From Archilochus colubris (Eukaryota > Chordata > Aves > Apodiformes > Trochilidae), in NCBI GenBank assembly GCA_023079485.1, contig CM041085.1:93259115-93323114 (forward strand): a DNA stretch of 64,000 nt, written 5' to 3'. Made by a program: the position numbers and the translations under genes. A model generated the notes under the pieces. That model was given only the letters and a program-made list of their open reading frames with translations, did not search any database and was not told where the DNA came from. Positions 1-13,664 of the stretch are shown here, piece after piece (position 1 is the stretch's first letter; each line of letters starts with the position of its first letter).

Positions 1-3000
1 GTTTCCTATATGATGGAAAAGCTAGAAGTGCAAGAAGCTGAGTCAGGGAGCTTGCTACACTGAGTTTCCTTTTGGGTCTGCACTTGAGGAGGTGCTGAGG
101 CTTTACATCTTCCATGGATGCTAGCTGCAAACAAGTCCTCACACTACAACACACAATGTCTGCTAAGGGTTGTATACTGTAAAAGGTGTGATACACTACA
201 CTACTAATATTGGTCAGCATCTGAGGGCTGAGTATTTGTTATTTTGCTGATGTTGCAGGTGAGTTTTTGGGCTGTTCTTTGAGGGAGATTTATGTGTCAT
301 GTGTAGTGTGTTTCATTATCATCTGGAGACAGAAGAAAATGCCTTCTGGAGACTTGGAAGCTGTTGCTGCGTGGAAAAATGCTGTGTGAAAAACAGGCTG
401 TGAATAATGTGTTAACTTGACATTTTCCACTTTTTAGGGTTAGGTATTTATCAGAAATTACAATTTTTGTTAAAAGCATAGCTACTTCATTCCTAAAAAA
501 ATTCAAAATTAATAGAAATAAAAGATTGACTGGACTGTTATATCTCTTGTCATGGGGAAAATTTTATTCCAATTTGTTGATACAAATTTTCATTTTATCA
601 TTTTTCAAAGCCTTCTAGAAACCTTGAAGCAGACAAAGTTTCTTTCTCAAATAATATAATGCTTAGACACAAGCTGAAGCAAGGCACTAAACACATTAGA
701 GGGTGATGGCAGAAAGAAGCTGAAGGGTAATGACAGTAACAGCAAGCAGGTTTTTTTAAGCTCTCTATTTGCACAATGTAGTGATCTTGAACCATCCAGA
801 AGTTTGTTTTAATAAATAAATAACATCTGCTTTTTAGTGCACAGCCTAACCTTTAGTAGTGGCCTTATTTCTAAGGCACTTGCCAGAAGGTAATCTGGAT
901 GGAAGATGTGAAGGAGCAATAGACAGACTGACTCCTGGAGGACATCCTTGACAACATTCAGATAAAAGGGCAAATATGCACAAGCTGCAACAGCTCCTGG
1001 AGGGTCAAGTACTGATCAACATAATTTGATAAATTCATTTAAAATACAGCAAACTTCCTTGCCTACTGGGTGTGAACAAAGAAACATCCAAATTGTCTTA
1101 CCGTGGTCTGTGATGAAGAGTCATCATCTACAAACACAGAGGTTTGAAGTTTATATTTCAGGCAGCGGGTCCTTAGCAGCATGAAAATAAGTTGGCTGGA
1201 ATTTTAAATGAGAAAGCAAAGTTATTGCTAACTGGAAAAAAGCTGCTGCTAATGACCTCCCTTCTGCTTCATGGAGCTCCTTTACCTGCATGTGGCCTTG
1301 GTCACTGTCTGACCTGGAGGCATAGCACAAAGCTGTCTTTCTGAAGAGCCCAGACCACCTTCTTAATAGCTTTATGAAAAAAACTGAATTTTTTTAACTA
1401 ATATATTTTGAAATATTTGTTCACCAAAACAATTAGTCAAAGAGTTTCCTGTTGACAGACAATATATAATCAGATCTACCACTAATTACTGCAGGATAAA
1501 ATTGCATATATTATTTTCTGTAATTTGAGAGGAAGAACTTCACAATGAAAAATAAACTTTACTGTAGAATAGTTCACCTAACCTATTTTATAAGATTCAT
1601 AAGTTCAAATTGTTTTAAAGGGTGTTATATATAATATATATTGATATTTTATGACAGATTAACAAAACTATTATGAAATGGAAAATAAGTTGATCTTAAT
1701 ATTTTGGGCCAAATTTTGTATGCAAAATCCTAACTGATCACTCTGGAGAATTAAATTCATATTCAGCTCTGTGTCTTCATGTATAAATATAACAATTACA
1801 TCAATCTCTTTTGTGTAACTAGCGTGTTTAATACACCTTAAATACACATTCTCAAGACAACAGGTTTTCAGCAGAGGAAGCCTGCACATCTCAAAAATCA
1901 AACACAATTTGATTAAATGACCTGTAATCTAACATGGTTCATGCTGCAAGAAATCACTGTCTATTCTTTGGACAGCTTACAGAGCCAATGTTAAAGTTCA
2001 TTTTAGGGGAATATGCTTTGAGGAAAGTGCTTTGATATGATGCATAGTAGGATATCAGTGTGAGGATGTTTGGCACTGTTTTGTAATCTCATTGTTAAGA
2101 AAAGCTTTTTGTTGTATATATGTTTTCCCAAAATAAGACTCTCATTAGACAGGGCAAAATGAGACAAGCATTCCAGCAAAGCCTTCCAAAAATACCCTCA
2201 ACTCACAGCACCTCAGCTCAGAATCCACACACTTTTGTATCTGTACAGCAGTGGAGACAAAGGGCAAAAGAAAGAGCATCCTTGTATTCCCTGTTTCAAA
2301 TTAAATCACCTAACTGCATGCGGTGTCATTCAGAGAAGCTGAGAATGTGGTTATGGATGTATCTACAGTATTTTGTTGTCATATTTGGCATTGCTTCTTA
2401 GATAAGGACATAAGGGACAGGATGCAATGGGCTCATGCTATATTGGCACTGCTGCACTGGGAAGGTGCCAGCTTTAACTATAGCCACAATTTCCACACCA
2501 GCAGCTCAGCAGTTCCATAGCATCCACAGGGTAAAGCCATAAGGGTGTCAAGTGGTCTGTGTGTGTGTGTTGTGTTGCAACAACTGAATTGTCTTTTCAC
2601 TGGGTGACAAGTGGTTCTCCGGGCTGTAAGGATGATAGTGTGTGTTCTCAGGTGCTATTTCACCTCCCTCGGTATGTTTTCTGTGATGTGTGAATGCATT
2701 AATAGAGACTTTTTTTCAAGTGTGGGTTTTTGGTGCTTTTTTTCTTTTTTTAAATTTTTTGGGTTTTTTCCCTTTTTTTTTAGGTAACTGGCTATTTTTT
2801 GCACTTTGCTAAGGTGTCACCATTCATCAGACTGAAATTTATCCAAGTTCTGAGCTCTAAGTTAAGTGTTTTTATTGTGGAATAATGTTGAAAATCAAGA
2901 GAAACTTGTTTACCAATCAAGTGTTCTCAACCCTCAGCTCCAAAATAGTTCCTGTTTTCAGCTCCTCAGTTCCAACCTGCGGTCATTGCATCTAATCCTA

Positions 3001-6000
3001 TTGATGTGCACCTCTAAGTAGAGTCTGTCTCTATATCCTTCACAAGTTGTGGAGAGCAAGGATCCTGAATATTTCTATGACCTACACTCATGTCTCTCAT
3101 GCTGTGTTTAGTCTTAACATTCTAGGGGTGCCTCTCAGACTCGGGACAATGACAATTCGTTATCTTTAGGTATTTATCTTAAAAAACATAGTTTTCTTGC
3201 TTTTCATTACTAATACTACTAAAAATGGTTTTAAAGTCATGGGTGAAATCTCACGGGTGCCAATATTACACACAAGTCAAGGAGGTTCTCACAACTTTGT
3301 TGAACTATCAGGGTGTTTGTGACCTTATGCTGCTGCTGCCTTTGGCCCTCATTGCTAATGGCAGATATTTTGTCTCTTTAGTACTGTTCTGCTCAATTGG
3401 TCTCAGCACTCCTGCTTTCTCAAAGGAGTTCCTTCAGAAAGGAAACTAAGTGGCTGATGAAGTTGCCTTTCTGTAGATATATTTCATTGCAATACTTTAG
3501 TTTTCATACAGCCTTGATGGCTTTACTAGAACAGCTGTTTCTGTAATCAAGGTTGTTGCACTTTTCCTAGTTTCTTAAGAGGAACTCGGGTTTTGTTAAA
3601 TTTTGTCTAAAACTTGTAGGTGTATATCACTAGTCCACATACAGAAATGTTTAACTGCATTATAACTTTCATCTCACTTGGACTGTATTACATTCATATT
3701 TCTTTTCTATGACATCATTTGCTCAACAGTGTTTGTCTTACTATTCACGTAAACATGTTCATGTTTGGCCAGTTTTAGGCTCTATATTTCCAGGAGGGGA
3801 GCTATTAGATTTTTGTGACTATTCCCCTTGGGGTCACCAGGCAGGTTTGTATTTGCAGAAGATGTGTAGGGGGTTATAGCTGCCCACCTTCTCAGTAGTA
3901 TGCAATAAAGAGGCTACATCATTGTGTTGATTGTCCTGTCTCACGGGCTGTTGAACATCAACCCTAACACCAAAAGCCCTGATGGATCTGCACCTTGTCA
4001 CTGGCAATGACCTTGGTTCCTTTTTATATTTACCTTTCAGGGCTGCTAAGGACTCCACTAGCATTAGGACTGCTACCAAGTTTAACAAATGAAAAGATTT
4101 TCTCTACCTACGTTTGTTTATCCACCTGCTTTAGGGAAACATAGCCATATTATGCTGGAAAAGTAAAGGCAAGAGATTTATAGCCCATTTAATTTTGTAT
4201 TTTACAACTGTGCAGATGGATGCCCTCCATGTCCTTCCAGTTGACATCATAGTACAGGATTGACTTTTAGTCTATTTTCTCCCCTCAGTGATACTTTTAA
4301 TTCATGGTCTGACTGCTGATTTTAAAATCTGATGAGTTTACTTATTTATTTATTTTAGACAGTGAAGAACATTATTTAAGTTTTATTGCCCCCATGTCTT
4401 TATTCTGTATTGCAGACATAAGAAAAGTGTAATTCATGCTAACCTGCTCTCCTTTTAGGTATTTTCTAACTCTTTGCTTAGCTTATTGTCAGCTTTCTCA
4501 GTTTCCCATATGGCACATTTTATAAAGTGAATTGTTCATTTGAGGACTCAAAAAACATTCTCCTGTGCATCTGAGGTAAAGGGAAGGCTCAGAGAAATAT
4601 TGCAAGAACTCCCTAAACAAGAAGGAGGTGATCTAGTGAAATAATTACCAATATATAATAAAGAAAGTATTGCAAATGTAGCAAGCCATTACAGTTTGAC
4701 CTTGCAGGGAAATCAAGGCAAAGTGTCTGTTTCTCCCAGGCAACGCGTCACTTTTCTGTATAATATTTTTGTGGGGAGAGACACTTCAGATGGCTTGCAA
4801 GTGGCTGAAATGGAAACTGCTGCTGACTTTGCTAAGCCCTTGAGAACTGTCCTAGTTCTTGAGTGAGAAGGCACAGAAGATGTCAGCTAGGAGCTGCTGT
4901 AGAGATGATGGGAAAATAATTCCTGCTTTGATGGCAGAGCTAGAGAGAGGAAAGCTTGAATCAAAGGATAATACCTCTCAGCTACTGCGGTTTTTCCTTT
5001 GGAGGTATGGCACTGAAATTCTGGTCTAAGGGGAGGAAATGTATGAAACTGAGGGCCAGGGTAGGAGAGGTCTTCACTGGCAGATGAGTGGAGTGGTTTT
5101 GTGATGACTTCCCACCCATTTTTCATCTTCAGTGTCAAGGTGGGGAAAAGCTATGCAGATGTGTAGAAAGTGCAAGAGGGTCTGTGGGCAAAGAGAGTGC
5201 AGCCACATGGTAGAAAAAGGTGACGTTGAAATCATGGTATTACAGTCAGTTGTTTTCATCCTTCCTCTAATAGCTAAAGCCAAAGATAGCCAAAAATATT
5301 GGATTGGAAATACGTAAACTGCTCGAAAACCATTTAAGAATCTATGTCAATTTATTGTGATAGACCCCCCTGTTTCCCTAGTATGAGCTTCAGTTAAGAA
5401 GTCTTACAAGTTATGGAATTGGTGTTTTTCACACGAAATCATTCAGGTGCTTCTCATTTAGCTTTAATAACTTGTAATTCATAAGAGCCGTCTTAATTTT
5501 TATGGTTTCTTTATGAGTAGAAAAAAATCCTTCAGATTACTGGTCTGGAAAATACATCTGAAGTCAATTGTAGTAACAGGAGTAAAGGCCTGGTTTCATT
5601 TTCCTTGTACCTTTTTCTTCTGGGTTTTCAAATATTTCTGTTAGCAAAATTTAATCTCAGTTCACTTTACCCTCGCAGAAAATATCTTAAAAATATTGTA
5701 GTGTGGGTAAAGAATTTTCTCCAGATGATAATTCTGTGTGAGTGTCAAGTGCAGAAGGAGAAAATAAATCTGGAATGATCGTTGAACTTATTTTGGCACA
5801 GGTGTGATACCAACTGAAAGAAAAATATTTAGACAGGAAAACATGTGTGTAATCCACTAATAAAACTTGCTTCACAGTGTTATGGTGATGTTCAAGTAAT
5901 GAACATTTGCAAATCACTTCAATGTTCTCTTCCTCTGCATCCCTCTCTGTAGCTTGATTTTTCACGTGAACTGCAGTTGCTAAATGGCATATTGGTTACT

Positions 6001-6278
6001 ACAAATATGGTAATCTTTACCCATAAAATTAAGGCCACTTTATTGATTTTAAGAATTTGAATAATTGAATAGAAAACAATCCCATTATTAATAAACAGTT
6101 ATTGCTACAAATAACAATTGCATTCAGCTTATATTCCCCTCTTCAATTCTTAGCAGAAGAGATGTTATAGCCAGAAAATCTCAGAAATCAGTTTTAAAAG
6201 ATACCAGAAGTTATCAAAACTATTAAGTTAGAGAATTTGTGCACAAAGCCAGCATCTGAATCCCTGGAGATGGAAATA
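1..6278. other. Unique AT-rich DNA, no gene seen
   Basis: Every open frame here is under about 95 codons, and none shows a recognisable protein family or a codon pattern unlike the surrounding DNA. Local features are a T-rich stretch at 2710-2782, a short GT run near 2558-2573 and an AT-only palindromic patch near 1624-1645. I saw no CR1 or LTR signature before 6279. Confidence 0.6.
2710..2782. repeat. T-rich low-complexity tract
   Basis: Runs of six to nine T are broken by single G, C or A bases. It may be a decayed homopolymer. No adjoining retrotransposed body was recognised. Confidence 0.7.
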
Positions 6279-6720
6279 GATTCATAGAGTTTAGTTTCAT
6301 AGTGTTTAAGGATAAGAGGGACCATAAGACTATCTAATCTCCTGAATATCATAGGCCATTAATTACCAGACTGTAATGCAATGTTGAGACCCATAGTTTT
6401 ACTAAAACTCTTTCAGCCTACTATCCAGGCCTGACTTGAGAATCTGAATGTGGTGAGAATCTACTGTTTTCCTCTGTAGTCTGTTCCAGTAGGTATTCAC
6501 TACCACTGACAAAAACCTATTCTTTATTTCTAATTTGGATTGTCTGGCTTCTAGTTCCAGCTATTTGGTTCCTGTTATGCATTTCTCTAGATAAAATGCT
6601 TTTCTGGATTAAAATCCCCTTCACTCGTCAGTATTTTTCACTTATGAAAACACTTAAACACCTTACAATAGTCATGTCTCAATCTTCTTTTCTGATAAAA
6701 TAAACAGACCAAATTCAAAG
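6279..6720 (-). mobile_element. Old CR1 LINE, 3' end fragment
   Basis: Read on the plus strand, this matches the reverse complement of an old amniote CR1 3' end. It opens with a degraded 'ttcatagagtttag' tail and a 'gagggaccataagactatctaatctc' equivalent. It continues through the block that usually reads as a 'first-person' CR1 3' UTR, including 'ctgttccagtaggtattcac', 'tatttctaatttgga' and 'tcttcttttctgataaaat'. Divergence from the younger copies in the window is high, so this is one of the oldest insertions here. It lies on the minus strand, is 5'-truncated and has no intact frame. Confidence 0.8.
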
Positions 6721-7242
6721 ACATGCATTTTCTTCAGTCTTTAAATTATTTTTGTTTCCCTTCAGCACAAAGTATACTTTTAAAATATCCTTTTTTAAAA
6801 TGTGGACACTGGAGCTGGGAATGTGGAGGTCTATGAAGGGAAGTCCCTCTTGGAATGCAGTTTCAGAGAGACTAAAGTTAGGTTTCTGTTTTAACATATC
6901 TGCTTCATGATTAACCTCCATTCATTATAAAGAAGTTTAGAGAAGCAGCTGAGGTGTCCCTAGGTTGTAGTTACTCTTTGTGATTACTTCCCTCCAATAT
7001 TAGCCTTGATTTACCTGTTTTTGCCATGGCATCTCCTTGGACACTCAGCTTCTCAGCCTCCAAAGCCCTTCATGGACACCAAGTTTAAGACACAGCCTAA
7101 AATTTCAGGGATGCTTGATAGCTAATTCACAGATGTCAGACTGGGGATGAAGAGGGAAAGAAATGAAGTCACTTCTGTCTTTACAGGGTGTAATATAGAT
7201 TACAGGGTAATATAAATTTATAAACAAATATATATTTATAAC
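6721..7242. other. Unique DNA between CR1 and LTR
   Basis: No gene or repeat was recognised apart from a very AT-rich patch at about 7205-7240 immediately left of the LTR insertion point. Confidence 0.5.
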
Positions 7243-8029
7243 TGTCACGGTTTAACACTGGCCCAGCAACTAAACCGAATAACAGACACTCTTCATTAAT
7301 CTCTCTCTCTCCTCCCTGATAAAGAAAGGAGAGAGAATAAGGGAGAGAGACTTATGGGTTGGAAACTAAACTACACAACTTTAATGAAACAGTAATGATA
7401 AATAGGAAAAATTACTAAATATATACAAATATACAGGAAAATGGATACCACATTCCTCCCCCCTTTTCCCAATAACTCTCACGTCACCACCAAGGCTGCA
7501 GGGCAGCCCTGGGAAAGTCCAGGCTGGACTCCTGGAGTCGGCAGCAGTCGGGAACTGGAGGCAGGAACACACAGATATGGGCTGGCATGGATCAGGACCA
7601 CGGGCAGGCGAACAGATGGAATCCTTCCAGGATGCCGGGTGAAGGAAGGGAAGCAGGAAATCAAGAAATCAGGCTTGGCCCTCATGATCCCTCAAATTTA
7701 TACTGAGTATGATGTATATGGGATGGAATACTCTGTTTGGTCAATTCTGGCATCTATCTTGTCCGTTCCTCCCCAAAGGAGGGCTGCAGGTGGGACCTCT
7801 TTCTTCCTTCTGGAGGGTAAAAGTTTTCCTCAGAGCTGAGCAGTGTCCTTGGCTCTGCATACCAGTCTCTAGCAGTAACTATAAACATCAAGTGTTATCA
7901 GTCCTAGAAGCACACACTGTCTGAGAAACTTGCTGTTAATTTCAGCAAGTGCAACTACTTACAAGAGACTTAGCTAAAAGCAAAAGTACAAGACAGAAAA
8001 TCACCTTTATCCTGGCCCAAACCAGGACA
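7243..8029 (-). mobile_element. Solo LTR, avian ERVL-like endogenous retrovirus
   Basis: The 787-bp unit begins TGTCACGG and ends CCAGGACA on the plus strand, so both strands show TG..CA ends. The flanks are ATAAC (7238-7242) and ATTAC (8030-8034), a 5-bp duplication with one mismatch, as expected for ERVL. Read on the minus strand, the start TGTCCTGG is typical of avian ERVL-type LTRs. It is followed by a TATAAAT box (complement of 7696-7702) and an ATTAAA polyadenylation-type signal (complement of 7380-7385). No gag, pol or env lies next to it, so it is a solo LTR left by recombination. The 132-, 71- and 63-codon open frames inside it are not genes. ERVL assignment is from motif memory; LTR identity itself is well supported. 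Confidence 0.88.
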
Positions 8030-8566
8030 ATTACAAAATATAAGCATATTTATTTGTATTTGCAGTATCTTTTCTTATTTCATGGAATTCTTTCACTGAT
8101 GGGCAAAAACTTTTGAAAGGAAATAAAATAATTAATTTGATATAGCTAAGTGACTGAGACTTAACAAGGATAGGTGTAAGCCTGCAGTGATTACTTGAAT
8201 GAACATTCCCACTGGGCAAATGCCTCCCTCAGGCAACCCTTTGATTTAAGTGGAATTCTGGTGATATATATGAGATGTATGAGATTTGGTCCATTGATTT
8301 TTAGTGAGGCTAACAACTATCTGAGCAGATTTTAAATTAAGTTTTGAAGCTACACATTTTTATTAAGCTGGTAAGTCCCTTTAATAAATCCTGCCAGGGT
8401 GTCCACTGAGTTGCAGAGAAAGGGGATTTCCAAACACAAGTCCTAGTAATGTGGCACAACCCTCAAGATGTAGTTTTAAGCTTCTAACTGTTGTGTAAAT
8501 TTTGTCCTTTGTTTACACATAAAGTTCTTGAGATAAGGGATAAACATACCTAGGACAAAGATAAAT

Positions 8567-8603
8567 ATAACTAACCATAGACTATAACTAACCATAGACT
8601 ATA
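8567..8603. repeat. Two-copy 17-bp perfect tandem repeat
   Basis: The unit ATAACTAACCATAGACT occurs at 8567-8583 and again at 8584-8600, followed by the first bases of a third copy. It is probably a replication-slippage duplication. Confidence 0.9.
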
Positions 8604-9678
8604 TCCTTCTGTTTTGTTTTATACAAAGTAAAAGGTTCAGAAAACGTAAGACTAAATTGCCTGCTAAATGCTAGGTTAACCACAGTTATGTGAACATATG
8701 TTATGTTTCTTTGTGGGGAAATTAAGAATGAGCATTTTTATATATTATCCTGACTGTTGAAAAAGAATGCAAAACAGTCTGTAGAGTATATGAACTATGT
8801 CCAATAAAGGACTAGTTTAATAAAGACTAAGCTAAAAGCACTGAAGTAAGAGCATCTTAACTGGAAGGAAATTCTGCAGAAAGATAGATATTTGTGTTGT
8901 ACTCTTCTCTAAAGCCAAGGTATTTAATTGCAGTTATAAGCCAGGTATCTCTCACCACGTGGGAGCTACATCCACAAAGGTGGCAGATGGCTGTACATAG
9001 CACCTGTGTTCCTGAATGAATGGACCAGAATTCAACTTTCTTTAAAAATACTCTTGGTGCTGGCTGGTTTGTTAAAGCACTCATTCTGAGTTTTATTCTC
9101 AGTTCCCGAGCAGCTTAAACATTCTATATGAGCAAATGATTCACTGAAATGAGTAAAAAGGTCAGAGATGCAGGAACAAAAACATACTCTGCAACACCCA
9201 AGTACCCCTTCTTCCTGCCATCCATGAGATTATTGGTGTTGCAATGTTTAGCTGCACTGTCAGCTTCAGTGCATTTACAGCAGTGCTAATATCCTACCTA
9301 GAATGATTTGTCAGTACAATTACTGAAATGTTTTGTGAAATGAAAGTATGGGGGAGGATCATAGCTTATCTACATGGGAAAGAAACAGGATAGGGGTTGT
9401 GTTGCCAGTCTGCTAGCTGTATGGCAGCCCCTAATTAACGGAGAGGATTTTACTAGTTCTCTGCCTTATTAAGATGTAATGTAGGAAGCAAAATGGACAA
9501 CCATTCAGGTCTATGATGTGGGAGGACAGCCTGCAGATGGCAGGTGTTGGCATGTAGCACAGTTGGTCTGTGGTGATGACCCAAAGAATAAGCTGGGTGC
9601 AGGCAATTATACCCTCCACACACTGAAAACAAATGGGCATGTAATTACAGAGCAACAGTTCCAGACAACTGCATGGCC

Positions 9679-9691
9679 TTTTTTTTTTTTT
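9679..9691. repeat. Poly-T, 13 bases
   Basis: A pure T run followed by CCCC. No LINE or SINE body was recognised beside it. Confidence 0.85.
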
Positions 9692-10761
9692 CCCCAATTA
9701 TTTTCTGGGTGATGTGTAAGGTCTATATTAACTTAGAAATTTAGCTTCTGTTTAATTTTTGCAATAGCTGTAATATTTTCATGTGTTCTTAGCTCTAAGG
9801 TCTCTGTTTTGTCCCATGCATGGTCTAATAGTATCAAATAACTTGCTGGAGCACAATGAAGTTGTTTTTCTTCTCACACTCCAAATTTTTGCTGTATGTT
9901 GTTGAAAATCAAGAGAAAGACATTGCACTTTGCTAGAATCAATATAATTAGAGAAAAAAGTTGATGTACTATGCAATTCAGAGAACTGCTGAGCATGATT
10001 GGAATGCCAAACAAACTATGGCTGCCAAACTGTAGTGCTCTGGGTCTGGCATGCCATGGGATCTTGGTATCTCTGATGGAAACCTTGCAGCCAGCCTACT
10101 TCTCCAAAGCACTTCTAAATACTACTTCTTATCAGCATCTGTATTAGGATGAATCTGCATCATTCCTGCTGTTATTTCAGAGGTTATTCATGCTGAGACA
10201 CTTGACATCAAAATGCCAGACTTGCACCTCATTTCTTCACATTATTAACATTTAGTGCTGCTGCTGGTATGAGTGTGCAGCACTGTACTAAACACTTCCA
10301 TGAAAAGAAAATTTGTCCTTTTGACAAATTAATTCTGCTAAGAGTTGTCTGTAAAAAGTGTTTTAATTTTACATTGTTACTGACTATTTGTATTCCTTTA
10401 AATAGGCTTTGGGCTTTGTCCTTTCAGAATTAAACTACTCAGCAAGCACAGAAGCCTCGTGCATGCAGGTTGTTACCTTTTCTTTTTTTCATTTTCCATC
10501 CTCCTGACCCAGATCTGCCATGAAGCAGGGGATTAGGAAAAGAACCAGTCAAGGATGGCTTGATTCAGACCTCTGCTTTTCTCTGACCTAACCTGGGAGA
10601 CTCAACAAGATGTATCCTGTGATGAATGCATACCTGCCTCTCTGCACTAGCTCAGCTCATTCCCCTGTACTGAGAATCTGACAGGACAGAAGCAATGGTG
10701 TCAGACTGCAGTGGGCTAAGCATGTCTTCTGCTGTAACTTCTGCAGAGGATGTGTCATGAA

Positions 10762-11195
10762 GAATCATAGAATCATCTTGGTTGGAAAAGAACTTTAAGA
10801 TCATCAGGTCCAACCATTAAGCTAGCACACTGCTAAAGTCCACCACTAAACCATGTCTCTAAGCACCACATCTGCACATCTTTTAAATATGTCCAGGGAT
10901 GGTAACTCCACCACTTCCATGGGCAGCATGTTCCAGTGCCTGGCAACCCCTTTTTTGTTTTTGAAGACAACCGTCTTTTTCCTAATATCCAATCTAGCCC
11001 CCCTCTGGCAAAACTTGAAACCATTTCCTCTTGTTCTCTCACTTGTTACTTGGGAGAAGAGGCCAACCCTCACTACAACCTCCTTCTTTCATGTAGTTGT
11101 ATAGAGTGAAAAGGTCTCCCCTCAGCCTTCTTTTCTCCAAGCTAAAAAGCCCCAGTTTCTTCAGCTGCTTCTCTTAAGACTTGTGCTCTAGTCTA
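10762..11195 (-). mobile_element. CR1 LINE 3' end fragment
   Basis: The plus strand starts GAATCATAGAATCAT and then gives a 'ttggttggaaaagaactttaag'-like block, the reverse complement of an avian CR1 3' terminus with its octamer tail. It continues through 'ccaccacttccatgggcagc', 'tgttccagtgcctgg' and 'ctcttgttctctcac' to 'ttctccaagctaaaaagccc'. The element is on the minus strand and 5'-truncated after about 430 bp. Open frames of 69 to 83 codons within it are by-products. Confidence 0.95.
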
Positions 11196-11509
11196 TAGGT
11201 TGGGAGATGTGCTTTTATTAAATTTTTAAATTAAAATTATTAAAATTAAGTAAATGCAGAAAGATGGTTTACTTGGACTGTGGTGCTCTGGATGCAATTT
11301 TCTCTCTGCCACTCGGCTTCTCAGAATATAAATTCTTATTAAACAGAAGATTCTCTGTAGCAAAACTGAAAAAAGAGGCAAATTCATTACCATTCATGCT
11401 AATTAGTAATTAATTTAGTATTAAATATGAATGGTCCTCTAAAGCACATTTCTTCATTTTTATTTTTCAAAAATAACAGCATATGCCCTTTCACTTGTGT
11501 CTGCTGCCA

Positions 11510-11965
11510 ATAGCAGGAGCTGAAGGTTCACCTTCTCAGGAAGCAACAAGAGCTTGCTGCTCCCTAGAGAAGGTAAGACAGGAACCAGGGAGACAGCAAG
11601 GTGGCAAGGCAGTGTCCTCTGCAGCAGGGGCACAACCCCACTGTGGCTAGGCAAGGAGAGCAAGGGTAGGTCCAGTGATGGTAACCAGGTCAGTCAAAGC
11701 CCAGGCAAGTCCTTGGTGATGAGGTCAAGTCAACAGGTCAGGATCATCACCAGGCACAGCTCCAGCATGGCTAAGACCAGGACCAAGGGCAACAGCTACA
11801 GCTTAAATGTACAGATAAAGCATGGGAAGGCCTTGACAGGGCTTCTCTCTTGCACAGTTTTTTTCATAGCAGCCTGATCTCAGCTTATCAGACCTGGCAG
11901 ATAACCCCACTGTGGGGGGCAAAGGGTGAGACTCGGGGTTCACACAACTTAAACTGTCCTGCAGT
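11510..11965. repeat. Possible decayed interspersed repeat, family unknown
   Basis: This tract is richer in G and C than its surroundings and repeats short words such as CCAGG, CAGGTCA and GGTCAAG, for example at 11690-11760. The texture resembles an unclassified bird repeat or LTR more than unique DNA. I found neither clear ends nor a target duplication. A 107-codon plus-strand frame crosses it but looks like low-complexity translation. Confidence 0.3.
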
Positions 11966-12314
11966 GTAGGAAGGCTGCATCTTCTGTAGGACATTGTCTA
12001 ATAGAGAAAGCATAGTCTTCCTCAAGAGAATCATTATTTATTTGGGGCCCAGTGACAATAAGAATTTCAGCAATTACATACCTTGTCATTATGTGTTTTG
12101 CAGGGTGAACCTGAGATGATAACAAGATGAGGATCTGTATTTTCAAAATAAAAAAAGCGAGGGCCTGCATGAAACAAATGCTTTGCAGAAAGACACAACA
12201 TATTTCTGTTCCACCTTGGGGAAGCTTCTGAGCATTATTATCATATTGTGATACTATGCTATAATTAATCACCCCTTTTAGTGATTCTGTAATAAACTCA
12301 AAGGTTTAGATTTT

Positions 12315-12387
12315 CAGCTTATGTGAATCAATATGGGTCCATTGATTTCAATGGAACAGTGCCAGTTGAATATCTGGCCCCAGACAT
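12315..12387. repeat. Probable ancient amniote interspersed repeat
   Basis: The block contains a near-palindromic 'ccattgatttcaatgg' followed by a degraded 'ccagttgaatatctggccc'. This arrangement recurs widely in reptile and bird genomes as an old dispersed repeat. The family name and strand are not determined. Confidence 0.4.
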
Positions 12388-13664
12388 CAAGTAGAGCTTG
12401 TACGGAGATGTTTAATAAAGCAAGAGACTTGTGTTTCCACAGTAGATAAATGACTTCACTGGTGATGCTGAAGTCTCTAGTGACACTTTTCCTCCAAATT
12501 TTATTTTAATCTCTCTCATAAAGTTCCCTTAACAGTAACAATAATGCTAAGTGCCTGACACAAACCAAAGGAAATCAGATTTCTAGGTAACTATAGGAAT
12601 GAGATGTTGCTCTTGGGTTGTTGTTAAGTGGTGTGAAAGTGTCAGTACTTAAAAAAATGCAGCTTCTTTGGCCCTTACGTAGGGAGACCTCTGACTACTT
12701 ACTGTAAGATCTATGATAGTGTCATTTTTTTTTAGTTTTATCTAGAATTATGCCGTAAAACAAAGATCTTAAGAGCAACCACCTGTTTTAGCATGTCAGT
12801 AATCCTGCTCCATAATCACCCAGTAGGAATAGAGGCAACCCTACCATGAATATGATGGTACTGAGGATGTATTCACATACAAAGTTGTTTAAATGGAGTT
12901 AGTTTGGGGTAGCACAGCACACTAATGCTTATGGGTCTGTGCAGGAGCAAGTCTCATTTAGACTACTTCTGATATTGCTAAACTAATAAATTTAGCAGCC
13001 AAAAGCTAATATTACTCAAAGTCATAAACAATGAATAAAAATATCTTGTCATCTCTTTGAAATATCAAATATTTTTAGCTCTCAGAGAAATCAATAGGGA
13101 CTGCACATGCTCAACAGTTCTGAAAATCAGATAGGCATCTGTTTCTTTGCCCAGATATATATATTCATGCCAAATCTGAGGCATTCACATCTGAGAAATT
13201 TGGTCTCTGTCTTCAGTCAAAACTACTTCTGGCTTGCACATCTTTCTGAGCATATGATTAAAAATCTCAGACTCCTTTTTATTTTAATTGTTTTATTTAA
13301 CTTTTATAATAATTCCCTTCTTTTTGTTAGTACATGCAAATGATACTCAGATTAATTTTAGACAAGCTTGTAAATAATGGAAGTGGAAGCATCTTTATTG
13401 ACTTTGTAATGGTTTTTGACATGAGCTGAAATATATTCAGAGGACAATTATGGAGATAAGGACCACAGACGGTACTAACATATCTTAGAATAGAACCTTC
13501 ATTTCTATATGTAATATAGATTACATAATATAAGTAGACTACATATAAAATTTCCAGAATTTAGAGGTCCATTCAGAAAAAAGAAGACTTTTTTACTTAG
13601 AATTAAAAGCTCATTGGCATTTCTGGAATTAGTAACATTTTTGCTGAACACCTTCTAGTCAAAT

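Larger units (their letters stand above)
8030..10761. other. Unique DNA, no gene seen
   Basis: No coding region was recognised. The stretch contains a perfect two-copy 17-bp tandem repeat (8567-8600) and a 13-T run (9679-9691). The short open frames do not resemble known proteins. Confidence 0.55.
11196..13664. other. Unique and old-repeat DNA, no gene seen
   Basis: The stretch holds a GC-richer tract at about 11510-11965 and a probable ancient amniote repeat at 12315-12387 (both listed separately). The 107-codon frames at 11554-11877 (plus) and 11949-12272 (minus) have no recognisable domain, and the first lies in the repetitive-looking tract. Confidence 0.5.

Noticed and set aside
1620..1650. 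AT-only palindromic stretch as a possible hairpin or terminator
   Set aside because: Short alternating TA sequence is expected in DNA this AT-rich and shows no flanking structure.
7441..7839. 132-codon plus-strand open frame
   Set aside because: It lies wholly inside the minus-strand LTR and is antisense to it; no protein features.
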